Positions 26,604 to 34,151 of a stretch of DNA of 64,000 bases are shown here, piece by piece. Numbering within the stretch: position 1 is the first letter of the stretch; every line of letters begins with the position of its first letter. The notes beneath the pieces are model-generated. The model ran no database searches and was not told where the DNA came from. It saw only the letters and a program-made list of their open reading frames with translations. The stretch is from assembly GCF_900476215.1 (NCBI RefSeq), contig NZ_LS483446.1, positions 434,001-498,000 of the forward strand. Reading direction: 5' to 3'. The translations under genes and the position numbers were made by a program. Origin of the DNA: Helicobacter mustelae (GTDB lineage Bacteria > Campylobacterota > Campylobacteria > Campylobacterales > Helicobacteraceae).

Positions 26604-27839
26604 ATGGCAGAGATTAAAAAAGCCGATGGCGTTGTGGATTGGTTGGATCAGCGCCTTGGAGTGAAAAAATTCATCGAAGTGATGATGACAAGATATTGGA
26701 TTCCCAAAAATATTAATTTTCTTTGGGCGATGGGGGTAGTGTTGTTGACACTCTTTACCCTTTTGTTTGTTTCGGGATTGTTTTTATTAATGTATTACAA
26801 ACCCGATGCAAAACTGGCATTTGACAGTGTGAATTATACAATCATGCAGGAAGTGGAATACGGATGGCTATGGCGACATATTCATGCGGTGGCTGCAAGT
26901 ATGATTTTTGTGATTATCTACATCCACATGTTTGTGGCCATTTATTATGGATCTTACAAGAAGGGTCGTGAGATGATTTGGATTGGCGGGATGCTGCTTT
27001 TTGTGGTTTTCTCCGCAGAGGCATTTAGTGGCTATATGCTTCCCTGGGGGCAAATGAGCTACTGGGCAGCTACAGTTATTACCAATCTCTTTGGTGGAAT
27101 CCCCTTCATCGGACATGAAGTCGTAGAATGGGTGAGAGGAAATTATGTCGTAGCAGATGCGACTCTGACAAGATTTTTTATGCTGCATGTGTGTCTACTC
27201 CCCATTGTGATCATCTCTCTTATTGCCTTCCACTTCTATTCTTTGCGATTCCCTCATGTGAACAATCAAGAGGGCGAAGTGTTGGATTTTGAAAAAGAGG
27301 CAGAGAAATATCTTGCTGGCAAGAAAAAAGAATCCAAAGTCATCCCCTTCTGGCCTGTGTTCTTGTCCAAGGATATTTTTGTCATTGCAGTCTTTATGAT
27401 TTTCTTCTTTTATTTGGTGTGCTATCACTATGAATTTGCAATGGACCCTATCAATTTTGAACGTGCTGATAGTCTCAAAACTCCCACCCACATCTATCCG
27501 GAGTGGTATTTCTTGTGGAGCTATGAGGTATTGAGAGGATTTTTCTTTAGCGCAGATTTGGGGCTCATTGCCTTTGGAATCGCGCAAGTGGTGTTTTTCA
27601 TCCTGCCTTGGCTAGATCGAAGTGATGTCGTCGCTCCCGCACATAAGCGCGGCTGGTTTATGGTCTGGTTCTGGTTACTCATTATTGATCTCATCTTTTT
27701 GACCATCTATGGCAAATTGCCACCAATGGGCATGAATACTATGGTTGGATTCTTCTCATCCATTGGATTTTTGTTCCTCATGTTCATCGCTCTTCCTTGG
27801 ATTACCTGGATGGAGAGAAAAAAAGGAGGTGTTAGATGA
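26604..27839 (+). CDS. petB: Cytochrome b subunit of the bc1 complex
   Basis: Cytochrome b carries the two b hemes and the quinol sites of the bc1 complex. The protein has 411 residues and about eight to nine membrane helices. Heme-ligand histidines lie in GWLWRHIHAVAAS near 88-100 and FMLHVCLLPIVIISLIAFHF near 192-211. The Qo-site PEWY motif is present in THIYPEWYFLW near 294-304, and GYMLPWGQMSYWAATV near 141-156 is conserved. It starts 9 bases after petA, and its stop overlaps the petC ATG. Confidence 0.97.
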   Translation: MAEIKKADGVVDWLDQRLGVKKFIEVMMTRYWIPKNINFLWAMGVVLLTLFTLLFVSGLFLLMYYKPDAKLAFDSVNYTIMQEVEYGWLWRHIHAVAASMIFVIIYIHMFVAIYYGSYKKGREMIWIGGMLLFVVFSAEAFSGYMLPWGQMSYWAATVITNLFGGIPFIGHEVVEWVRGNYVVADATLTRFFMLHVCLLPIVIISLIAFHFYSLRFPHVNNQEGEVLDFEKEAEKYLAGKKKESKVIPFWPVFLSKDIFVIAVFMIFFFYLVCYHYEFAMDPINFERADSLKTPTHIYPEWYFLWSYEVLRGFFFSADLGLIAFGIAQVVFFILPWLDRSDVVAPAHKRGWFMVWFWLLIIDLIFLTIYGKLPPMGMNTMVGFFSSIGFLFLMFIALPWITWMERKKGGVR

Positions 27840-28750
27840 GAGAAATTAAGATTTTAGTGCTTTTGATTGTTGTGATTGGTGTGATTTATTGGGGTGTGGA
27901 GCCGTTTGCACATTCTGTGATGCATCCCAAAGTTGCCCCAGCAGATTTTACCTTCAAGGATCTCTCTAATGTGGAGCTAAATGGCGATCCCAAAAAGGGC
28001 AAGGAATTGGTGCAAACCAACTGTACAGCATGCCATGGCATCAAATCCCAGGGCCTTGCTGCCCCAATGGATGGGGCAAGTGCAGCATCTGCTTTTGGTG
28101 TGGTGCCACCAGATCTCTCCAATGTTGGGGCAGTGTTTGATGGGAAATATCTCGCACATTTCATCGCAGATCCTGTGCGCACCACGCTTTTGAGCCATAA
28201 ATTCAAGGCTACTTGCGAGGGACTCAGTGGGGCTATGGCCAAAGAATGCGAGAATGCCAATGAGGGCAAGCAAGATTATCCAATGAGTTCTTTTAAGGGT
28301 GTATTAAGCGATGCTGAGATCGCAGATGTCGTAGCTTATCTTAAGTCCATTGCACCAGAAAAGCTGAGCAATAAGGAAGTATTTGCAGAAGCCTGCCAAA
28401 GATGCCATGATGTCAAATACGACCATATGATCGCACTCACTCCAGAAGGGGATCTCAAGAAATATCTAGGCACAGGTGCCCCAGATCTCTCCATGATGAT
28501 CCGCAGCAAGGGTGAGCATTATCTCAATATCTTCATCAATGATCCGCAAAAAGAATTGCCCGGAACTCCAATGCCTAGGGTGGGCCTCACACAGAGTGCA
28601 CAAACTCAGGTCATCCACTATATTGAGGAGGTGGGAGATAGGAAAAAGCATCAAAGAGATCAGCTTGGCATCAAGATCATGATTTATTTTGCAGTGCTTG
28701 CCATCCTGGCTTTTGCTTGGAAGAAAAAAGTCTGGAAAAATCTCCACTAA
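27836..28750 (+). CDS. petC: Diheme cytochrome c subunit of the bc1 complex
   Basis: This subunit accepts electrons from the Rieske protein and hands them to soluble cytochrome c. In 304 residues there is an N-terminal membrane helix (KILVLLIVVIGVIYWGV), a first cytochrome c domain with heme site CTACH near 61-65, a second with CQRCH near 184-188, methionine-containing segments such as DYPMSSFKG and GTPMPRVG, and a C-terminal helix (IMIYFAVLAILAFAW) followed by KKKVWKN. The two-heme form is typical of Campylobacterota rather than the single-heme c1 of mitochondria. Confidence 0.95.
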   Translation: MREIKILVLLIVVIGVIYWGVEPFAHSVMHPKVAPADFTFKDLSNVELNGDPKKGKELVQTNCTACHGIKSQGLAAPMDGASAASAFGVVPPDLSNVGAVFDGKYLAHFIADPVRTTLLSHKFKATCEGLSGAMAKECENANEGKQDYPMSSFKGVLSDAEIADVVAYLKSIAPEKLSNKEVFAEACQRCHDVKYDHMIALTPEGDLKKYLGTGAPDLSMMIRSKGEHYLNIFINDPQKELPGTPMPRVGLTQSAQTQVIHYIEEVGDRKKHQRDQLGIKIMIYFAVLAILAFAWKKKVWKNLH

Positions 28751-28756
28751 TCTTCC

Positions 28757-28781
28757 CCCATGCCTTGTGCATGGGTTTTTT
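28757..28781 (+). terminator. Intrinsic terminator of petABC
   Basis: CCCATGC and GCATGGG form a perfect 7-bp stem with a 5-base loop and six following T, beginning 6 bases after the petC stop. Confidence 0.9.
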
Positions 28782-29105
28782 GTGTTTTTGATTTCCCTCC
28801 TGTAGTTTCCTTGCACAGGTTTTGTGATTCTTTTGTAACCCTCATGTTTTTGTGCTTGTTTTTTCTCTGTGTCAAACAATTCCCTCGCTTTAGCAGCATT
28901 GTTTAGTCTTTGTGATTTTCACCAAGATTTTTTGGGTTTTTAGATTGTTGCCCTCATTTATATTTTTTATTATCCAGCACTCATGCATTGCCAGTATTAT
29001 CTGCCTGCCTATCATTTAGCCACACATTCCCATCCCCCCATGGTCTCATGCCAAATCCTCTTGCTGTGCATCCAAAATCACAGTACTTTATAAGAATTAT
29101 TTTGA
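28782..29105. other. Intergenic stretch before icd
   Basis: About 320 bases of mixed, T-rich sequence between the petABC terminator and the icd promoter. No open frame with a ribosome site and no recognisable RNA. Confidence 0.5.
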
Positions 29106-29155
29106 TATAGTGGAGGTTTGAAAATTTCAGAACCCTTTTTGATCATCAATGATCA
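29106..29155 (+). promoter_or_regulatory. icd promoter region with palindrome
   Basis: TATAGT at 29106-29111 (in TTGATATAGT) is a likely -10 box about 80 bases before the icd start. A 16-base inverted repeat TGATCAT-CA-ATGATCA at 29140-29155 lies in the predicted leader and could bind a dimeric regulator or fold as a small hairpin. The regulator is not known. Confidence 0.42.
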
Positions 29156-29190
29156 CAACTCACCCTAACTTTTATCACAAAGGATTGATT

Positions 29191-31419
29191 ATGAAAATTA
29201 CCTACACCCTTACAGATGAATCCCCCGCTCTTGCTACTTATTCTTTTTTGCCCATTGTTAGGGCTTTTTTGCATACTGCTGGCATAGAGGTAGAGAGCGC
29301 AGACATCTCTCTAGCAGGCAGGATTTTGGCGCAATTCCCCCAACATCTCACCCCCTCTCAGCGCATCCCCAACGCCCTAGAAGCATTAGGAGAGCTGGTC
29401 AAACACAAAGATGCCAATTTGATCAAAACCCCCAATATCTCCGCCTCCATCCCCCAGCTAAAAAATGCCATCGCAGAATTGCAGGCCAAGGGCTACAATG
29501 TCCCTAATTATCCTGATAACCCCAAAAATCAAGAAGAGGAAGAAATCAAAGAGAATTATCAAAAAATCCTAGGCTCAGCGGTCAATCCTGTATTGCGACA
29601 GGGGAATTCTGATCGCAGGAGCACCAAGGCTGTGAAACAATATGCCAAAAAAAATCCTTATAAAATCGCGCCTTTTGATAGCAATTCTAAAACCATCGTC
29701 TCCTACATGCAGGAGGGGGATTTTTTCAGCAATGAGAAGGCAGTATGGATCAAGGAGCCTACAGAGGCTAGGATCGTGTTTGAAAACAAAGAAGGCAAGA
29801 GGGAGATCCTCAAAAAGGGCCTGAAATTAGAAAAAGAGGAAATTTTGGATGCGACATTCATGGATGTGGAGGCGCTGGATCGTTTCTATGTGGATCAAAT
29901 TGCTCTATGCAAAAAGCAAGATATTCTTTTTTCTTTACATCTCAAGGCCACGATGATGAAGGTAAGTGATCCTGTGATCTTTGGTCATGCAGTTAGGACA
30001 TTTTTTGCCGAATTATTTGAGGAATTTGCAGATGAGCTCCATGCCCTTGGCGTGAATCCCAATAATGGGATCTCAGAACTCCTACAAAAAATCCAAACTT
30101 CTGCGAAAAAAGATGCGATTTTGCAAAAATATGAGGAGATTTTGCACAAAAGTGCCAAGATTTCCATGGTGAATTCTGATAAGGGCATCACCAATCTCCA
30201 TGTTCCTAGCGATGTGATTGTGGATGCTTCCATGCCCGCCATGCTCAAAAATGGCGCAAAGCTTTGGGATAAAGAGGGGAGGGAATGTGATACCAATGCA
30301 GTGATCCCAGATAGAACCTATGCCACCATTTATGAGGCTGTCATAGAAGATCTGCACAAATTCGGTCCCCTAGATCCCAGTAAGCTTGGAAGCGTGGCAA
30401 ATGTGGGATTGATGGCTAAAAAAGCCCAGGAATATGGTTCTCATGACAAAACTTTCATCGCCAAAGAGGCAGGAAGCTTCAAAATCCTAGATCATCAAGA
30501 TCGTGTTTTGTTGGAGCATGCGGTGCAAAAGGGCGATATCTACCGCGCCAATCAGGCCAAGCATGATGCCATCATCAATTGGATTGATCTGGGTATCCAA
30601 AGAAGTGAGACTAGCCACACTCCAGCGATTTTCTGGCTAGATGAGAAGCGCCCCAGTAACAAAATCATGATTGAAATGGTCCAAAAAAGATTGCAAGAGA
30701 GGGGCATTGCCCTCAAAAGCTCTCATGGCGCCAATCTTGAGATCCTCCCTCCCAAGGCCGCTTGCCTCAAATCCCTAGAGATCATCCGCAATGGCGGGGA
30801 TGTGATCTCCATCACAGGCAATGTTTTGCGCGATTATCTCACCGATCTCTTCCCCATTCTTGAGCTTGGTACCAGTGCCAAAATGCTTTCCATCGTCCCC
30901 ATGCTTAGCGGTGGAGCGATGTTTGAGACAGGCGCGGGGGGTTCTGCACCCAAGCAAGTGGAGCAGCTTCTTTTGGAAAATCATTTGAGATGGGATAGCT
31001 TGGGGGAATTTTTGGCTCTGCAGGCAAGTCTAGAATTTTTTGCACAGCAAAATCACAATGCAAGGGCAAAGGTGCTCGCAGATGCGCTAGATGTAGCAAT
31101 AGGGAAGTGGTTGGACAATAACAAAGCTCCATCACGAAATGCTGGGCAGGATGACAATCGCACGAGTCATTTTTATTTAGCCATGTATTTTGCAGAAGCA
31201 CTCGCCAAACAAAAAGAAGATACCGCACTGCAAGAGAGATTCGCGCCTATTGCTTCAGAGCTACAAGCCAAAGAGCAAAAGATTAAAGAGGAATTTTTGA
31301 GCAAAGAAGGCGTGAGTGTGGATCTTGGCGGGTATTATAAATTTGATGATGAGAAAGCTATAAAAATCATGCGCCCTAGCGCGACATTCAATGAAATCCT
31401 GCATAAAATCGCTCAGTAA
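29191..31419 (+). CDS. icd: Monomeric NADP-dependent isocitrate dehydrogenase
   Basis: The enzyme oxidises isocitrate to 2-oxoglutarate with NADP in the citric acid cycle. I start at MKITYTLTDESPALATY, which has AAAGGA upstream; this gives 742 residues, the length of the large monomeric IDH family. Hallmarks are the opening TDESPALATYSFLPI, then LRQGNSDRRSTKAVKQYAKKNP near 130-152 (substrate Ser/Arg residues), KATMMKVSDPVIFGHAVRTFF near 251-271 and GSAPKQVEQL near 580-590. H. pylori uses the unrelated-looking dimeric Icd of about 425 residues, whereas Campylobacter has the monomeric form. So this gene marks a metabolic difference from H. pylori. Single-gene unit. Confidence 0.96.
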   Translation: MKITYTLTDESPALATYSFLPIVRAFLHTAGIEVESADISLAGRILAQFPQHLTPSQRIPNALEALGELVKHKDANLIKTPNISASIPQLKNAIAELQAKGYNVPNYPDNPKNQEEEEIKENYQKILGSAVNPVLRQGNSDRRSTKAVKQYAKKNPYKIAPFDSNSKTIVSYMQEGDFFSNEKAVWIKEPTEARIVFENKEGKREILKKGLKLEKEEILDATFMDVEALDRFYVDQIALCKKQDILFSLHLKATMMKVSDPVIFGHAVRTFFAELFEEFADELHALGVNPNNGISELLQKIQTSAKKDAILQKYEEILHKSAKISMVNSDKGITNLHVPSDVIVDASMPAMLKNGAKLWDKEGRECDTNAVIPDRTYATIYEAVIEDLHKFGPLDPSKLGSVANVGLMAKKAQEYGSHDKTFIAKEAGSFKILDHQDRVLLEHAVQKGDIYRANQAKHDAIINWIDLGIQRSETSHTPAIFWLDEKRPSNKIMIEMVQKRLQERGIALKSSHGANLEILPPKAACLKSLEIIRNGGDVISITGNVLRDYLTDLFPILELGTSAKMLSIVPMLSGGAMFETGAGGSAPKQVEQLLLENHLRWDSLGEFLALQASLEFFAQQNHNARAKVLADALDVAIGKWLDNNKAPSRNAGQDDNRTSHFYLAMYFAEALAKQKEDTALQERFAPIASELQAKEQKIKEEFLSKEGVSVDLGGYYKFDDEKAIKIMRPSATFNEILHKIAQ

Positions 31420-31774
31420 ACCCGGTTGGATAAAATTTGAATTTCTAAGCGCCACGGTTAGGCCGTGTGCAGAGCATTTTTCCCTCCCTTAAAGTCTCTT
31501 TTAAGGTGTTTTTAAAACCCCTTTAAGTCATCGAGGAAAGAGACTCCTCGCAAGGGTGGTAAAGGAAAAAAGAAACTTCTCAAGTCATCAAAAAGCAACC
31601 CGCTTAGGTTATTCGAGGAAAAAGTGCTACAGATTTAGAGAAAAAAGTGTTTTTTTTGGAAAGTGCTTTACTTGCTTTTTTGGTTCAACCCACCAAAAGG
31701 GCGGGGCAAAAGCCCCAAAGCGTTACCTCTTGAGTAGAATCTCCAACCTAAACCAAAAAAGGCTAAATTTGAAG
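31420..31774. other. Repeat-bearing intergenic stretch left of the hsdS island
   Basis: This stretch holds copies of a dispersed repeat family found again beyond hsdS. CTTTAAGTCATCGAGGAA is at 31521-31538, and AGCAACCCGCTTAGGTTATT continuing CGAGGAAA is at 31594-31621. A GGGGC-AAAA-GCCCC hairpin is at 31703-31716. A frame of about 147 codons crosses the region but has repeat-derived content and no similarity I recognise; I do not call it a gene. Confidence 0.55.
31594..31621. repeat. Left copy of 28-bp dispersed repeat flanking hsdS
   Basis: The 28 bases match 34035-34062 in the same orientation with one mismatch (A for G at the middle). The two copies enclose the hsdS gene and about 2.4 kb in all. 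Confidence 0.8.
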
Positions 31775-31866
31775 TATAATACCCTCGTAGGACGCTTTTT
31801 GCTATGTCTCTTCATAGCAAAGCTCCTTTCGGATGGATTTGCCCCTCTAAAGAGGGGCGTTTGTAT
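31775..31866 (+). ncRNA. Candidate small RNA with promoter and two hairpins
   Basis: A perfect TATAAT at 31775-31780 is followed, after a plausible start near 31787, by a 9-bp hairpin TTTGCTATG / CATAGCAAA (31798-31821) and then a perfect 8-bp hairpin GCCCCTCT-AA-AGAGGGGC (31841-31858) with a T-containing tail. No open frame fits the unit. The order promoter, hairpin, GC-rich terminal hairpin suggests an RNA of about 75-80 bases. The tail after the last stem is only moderately T-rich. No known RNA family recognised. Confidence 0.42.
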
Positions 31867-32008
31867 TATAGCAAAGCACTTAGATTTATTAGCTTCCCCT
31901 AACCCTCATCGCCAAAGAGTAAAACTCCCCCTCATCATCCACGGTAAGGTAGAGCCTAATGTTAAGAATGCCGCACTGGCAGTGCAGGGGTACAAGTGAG
32001 TAAAAGCA
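31867..32008. other. Intergenic tail before hsdS 3' end
   Basis: Short stretch without a credible gene. It contains GCACTGGCAGTGC, a small inverted repeat near 31972-31984. Confidence 0.4.
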
Positions 32009-33316
32009 TCATTCTCCCTCCTTTATGAGGGGTGTGAAGGTGAGCAGTTTGTCACGATAATATTCATATTGCTTTTTTCTTGCAGCAATCTCTGCAGGGA
32101 TGCCAGAGCTAAGGTCCTCTGTGAGGGTGGAGAAATCATCTAAAATCTTCACAATCTCTCTTTGGACTTCCAGAGGGGGAAGGGGAATGGGGAGATTATC
32201 CGTATGCGAAACTTTCAGCTGTGGCATCTTTGTAAATTCATTTGCCAATCTTTGGAAATAATCCTGCTTGCTTGCAAGGTAGTAATGCAGAAATTTAATC
32301 ATTGCCTCATTTGTTTTTGAGGAATATGACCAAATCTCGTTTTTGTGGGAAAAGGGTTCATTGCAATATTCAAATCCTATGTTTCCCCTTGATTTGACGA
32401 CTACGCTTTCAGCATTAATAATGCTTTTTTCTGAGATGTCTTCGCTTCTTATGTTGACCTTTGTCTCTCCTCCACCAAAGATTTTGATTCCTCTTTGCGA
32501 AGATGTTTTATTGAATGTTTCTTGTAGTTTTTTCATTTGTGCGGCTGTTATGTTAATTCCTGTGCTTCTCTCACACACCTCCCCCAACTTCCTAAACTCC
32601 ACACCATGAGGGCAGAGAGAGAGTAGCAATGCTTTGAGGGCTTTGGGATAGGATTTATTTCTTAGTCTCTGCTCTGCTCCTTCTTTGCTTGCATCCACAT
32701 CGCCAAAAGAGAGCAGCCAATTGCGATAGTATTCATATTGCTTTTTGCGCAACTTTAATTCTGTATTTAATTCTGTATTTAATTCTGTAAATGTGTCTAA
32801 AATCTTCACAATCTCTCTTTGGACTTCCAGAGGGGGAAGGGGGATTTTGAAGTCTGAAAATTCCTCCTTTGTGATTGTTTTCAATGTTGCGCCCCGTGCA
32901 AGCATTTTTTCCATTGCAAATTTTTGATACAACATATATGCAAAATATTTCTTATCAATGTTGATGCGATAGCTTGTAAATATTGCTATGGTTCTATCAA
33001 TGTAAGAATCATATTGCGTAATTGCAACTTTTCCTATTGTTCCCTGCAAGGTAACAATTACGGTGCCTTTCGGGACAAATACACTTTTTGGTTGAGCAAG
33101 TTTTGAAATAGACTGCTTTGATTTCTCATTAAGTTTCATAGTATCCGCAACATCAATAACCTGTATAAATGGCATAGAATTATCCCCACCATACCATTTT
33201 GATCGTGTATAAGGCTGAGGAAAGGATCCCCTACGAAACATTGCTATATCTTTTATTGCCTTAAACTCCACACCATGAGGGCAGAGGGTTTGGAGTAATT
33301 TCTCAAATCTATTCAT
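32009..33316 (-). CDS. hsdS: Type I restriction-modification specificity subunit HsdS (orphan)
   Basis: HsdS reads the split DNA target of a type I system. The 435 residues form two target-recognition domains (about 10-170 and 235-385), each preceded by CPHGVEF and followed by a conserved helix PPLEVQREIVKILD and KKQYEYYR. Between the domains is a repeat TELNTELNTELK (12-bp units on DNA). The conserved regions are identical on DNA over 47 bases (32139-32185 and 32796-32842), and 24 bases recur before each domain (32594-32617 and 33263-33286). No hsdM or hsdR lies in the window, so it may serve a distant system or be a silent cassette. It is flanked by dispersed repeats. Confidence 0.94.
   Translation of the reverse strand: MNRFEKLLQTLCPHGVEFKAIKDIAMFRRGSFPQPYTRSKWYGGDNSMPFIQVIDVADTMKLNEKSKQSISKLAQPKSVFVPKGTVIVTLQGTIGKVAITQYDSYIDRTIAIFTSYRINIDKKYFAYMLYQKFAMEKMLARGATLKTITKEEFSDFKIPLPPLEVQREIVKILDTFTELNTELNTELKLRKKQYEYYRNWLLSFGDVDASKEGAEQRLRNKSYPKALKALLLSLCPHGVEFRKLGEVCERSTGINITAAQMKKLQETFNKTSSQRGIKIFGGGETKVNIRSEDISEKSIINAESVVVKSRGNIGFEYCNEPFSHKNEIWSYSSKTNEAMIKFLHYYLASKQDYFQRLANEFTKMPQLKVSHTDNLPIPLPPLEVQREIVKILDDFSTLTEDLSSGIPAEIAARKKQYEYYRDKLLTFTPLIKEGE
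32139..32185. repeat. 47-bp perfect direct repeat within hsdS, copy 1
   Basis: Identical to 32796-32842. It encodes the conserved PPLEVQREIVKILD helix of the C-terminal half. Such identity in silent positions suggests recent recombination or gene conversion between the halves. Confidence 0.9.
32757..32790. repeat. 12-bp tandem repeat in hsdS central spacer
   Basis: AATTCTGTATTT occurs twice in full and a third time in part. On the coding strand each unit gives the four residues TELN. Four-residue repeats in this position of EcoR124-type HsdS set the number of non-specific bases in the DNA target. Confidence 0.88.
32796..32842. repeat. 47-bp perfect direct repeat within hsdS, copy 2
   Basis: Partner of 32139-32185, 657 bases away, encoding the same helix at the end of the first target-recognition domain. 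Confidence 0.9.
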
Positions 33317-33980
33317 ATTATTACCTTCCTCAAACTCCTTGAATCTCTTTGACTTGGGGTTTGCATCCTATTTTCTTTGGCTTGTTTTCTGTGTTTTTTC
33401 TTTTGGCTTTCCTATGTCTTTATAGCATGCATCCCATCACCTTCTTTTATCAAATTCCAAAAATTACAAGGGAATTTTACCAATACAAAGCGAGTTTATC
33501 AAAGACATCAAGCAAAGGCTGTGTTTTCTTTGCTCACTTCTCTTTATGCGGAGTGGCTTTGGTGATGGTATAAAGCCCTCTGATGAAATTAAGCTTTATT
33601 TTCTCTGGCCTTTCTCTTGATGACTCAAGGGGGTTGCTTTATCCCCTGCGGAGGTTCTTTCTCTCGAAAAACCCGAGGAGGTTTCTCGATAGCTCGAGTG
33701 GCTTCCCTCGCAAAAAATGCTTTATCCCCTCCCCGCTCCCGTGCACCGCCTACGCGCTACACTGCTCAAAAAACGCCGCTGCTTTTTTGGCAAAGAAGGG
33801 GAGAGCCTCGCTTTTCCACTTCTAGCAAAAAAAGAGCGGAGTCACTCCTGCCTCCTTGATTCTCTTTTTTTGCACCCAGATCGCGGGCGAGAAGCAATTG
33901 AGTGCAAAAAAGTGTCTTGAAAAATGTGGGCGAATGCCCACGGTAAAAATAAGGTAGAGCGTGTCGGGGTGGGGGTCCAT

Positions 33981-34022
33981 AAGGGGGAGGGAGCGACTTT
34001 GCCATTCAAGCCCCTCCCCCTT
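33981..34022. repeat. 11-bp perfect inverted repeat with 20-base loop
   Basis: AAGGGGGAGGG and CCCTCCCCCTT are exact inverse copies. The stem is very GC-rich and ends just before the 28-bp dispersed repeat. It could be a terminator stem, though no T-run follows, or part of the repeat element. Confidence 0.75.
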
Positions 34023-34034
34023 GTGAAAGAAAGA

Positions 34035-34062
34035 AGCAACCCGCTTGGGTTATTCGAGGAAA
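34035..34062. repeat. Right copy of 28-bp dispersed repeat flanking hsdS
   Basis: Direct copy of 31594-31621 with one difference. Confidence 0.8.
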
Positions 34063-34151
34063 GAAGAAAACCCGCGCAGGGAAGCGAGAAAACTCCTTGA
34101 GTCATCGAGGAAGCTACTTGCGCACGGGAGAGATAAAAACAGGGCGGGGCT

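Larger units (their letters stand above)
33317..34151. other. Repeat-rich non-coding stretch right of hsdS
   Basis: About 830 bases with no gene I can support. It contains an inverted copy of the dispersed repeat (TTGATGACTCAAG at 33617-33629), two GCTTTATCCCCT segments (33636 and 33719 regions), a large inverted repeat at 33981-34022, the second 28-bp repeat and CTTGAGTCATCGAGGAA at 34096-34112. Base composition is patchy, with CG-containing segments unlike the flanking genes. Several frames of 60-90 codons exist, but they overlap each other and look random. Confidence 0.6.

Noticed and set aside
31556-31999. 147-codon frame left of hsdS
   Set aside because: It runs through dispersed repeats and the candidate small RNA, and its composition looks random.
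33349-34105. Several 60-90 codon frames right of hsdS
   Set aside because: They overlap each other on both strands, lie in repeat DNA, lack ribosome sites and show no recognisable motif.
31420-34151. Insertion sequence around hsdS
   Set aside because: No transposase or clean terminal inverted repeats with target duplication were found; only dispersed repeats are present.
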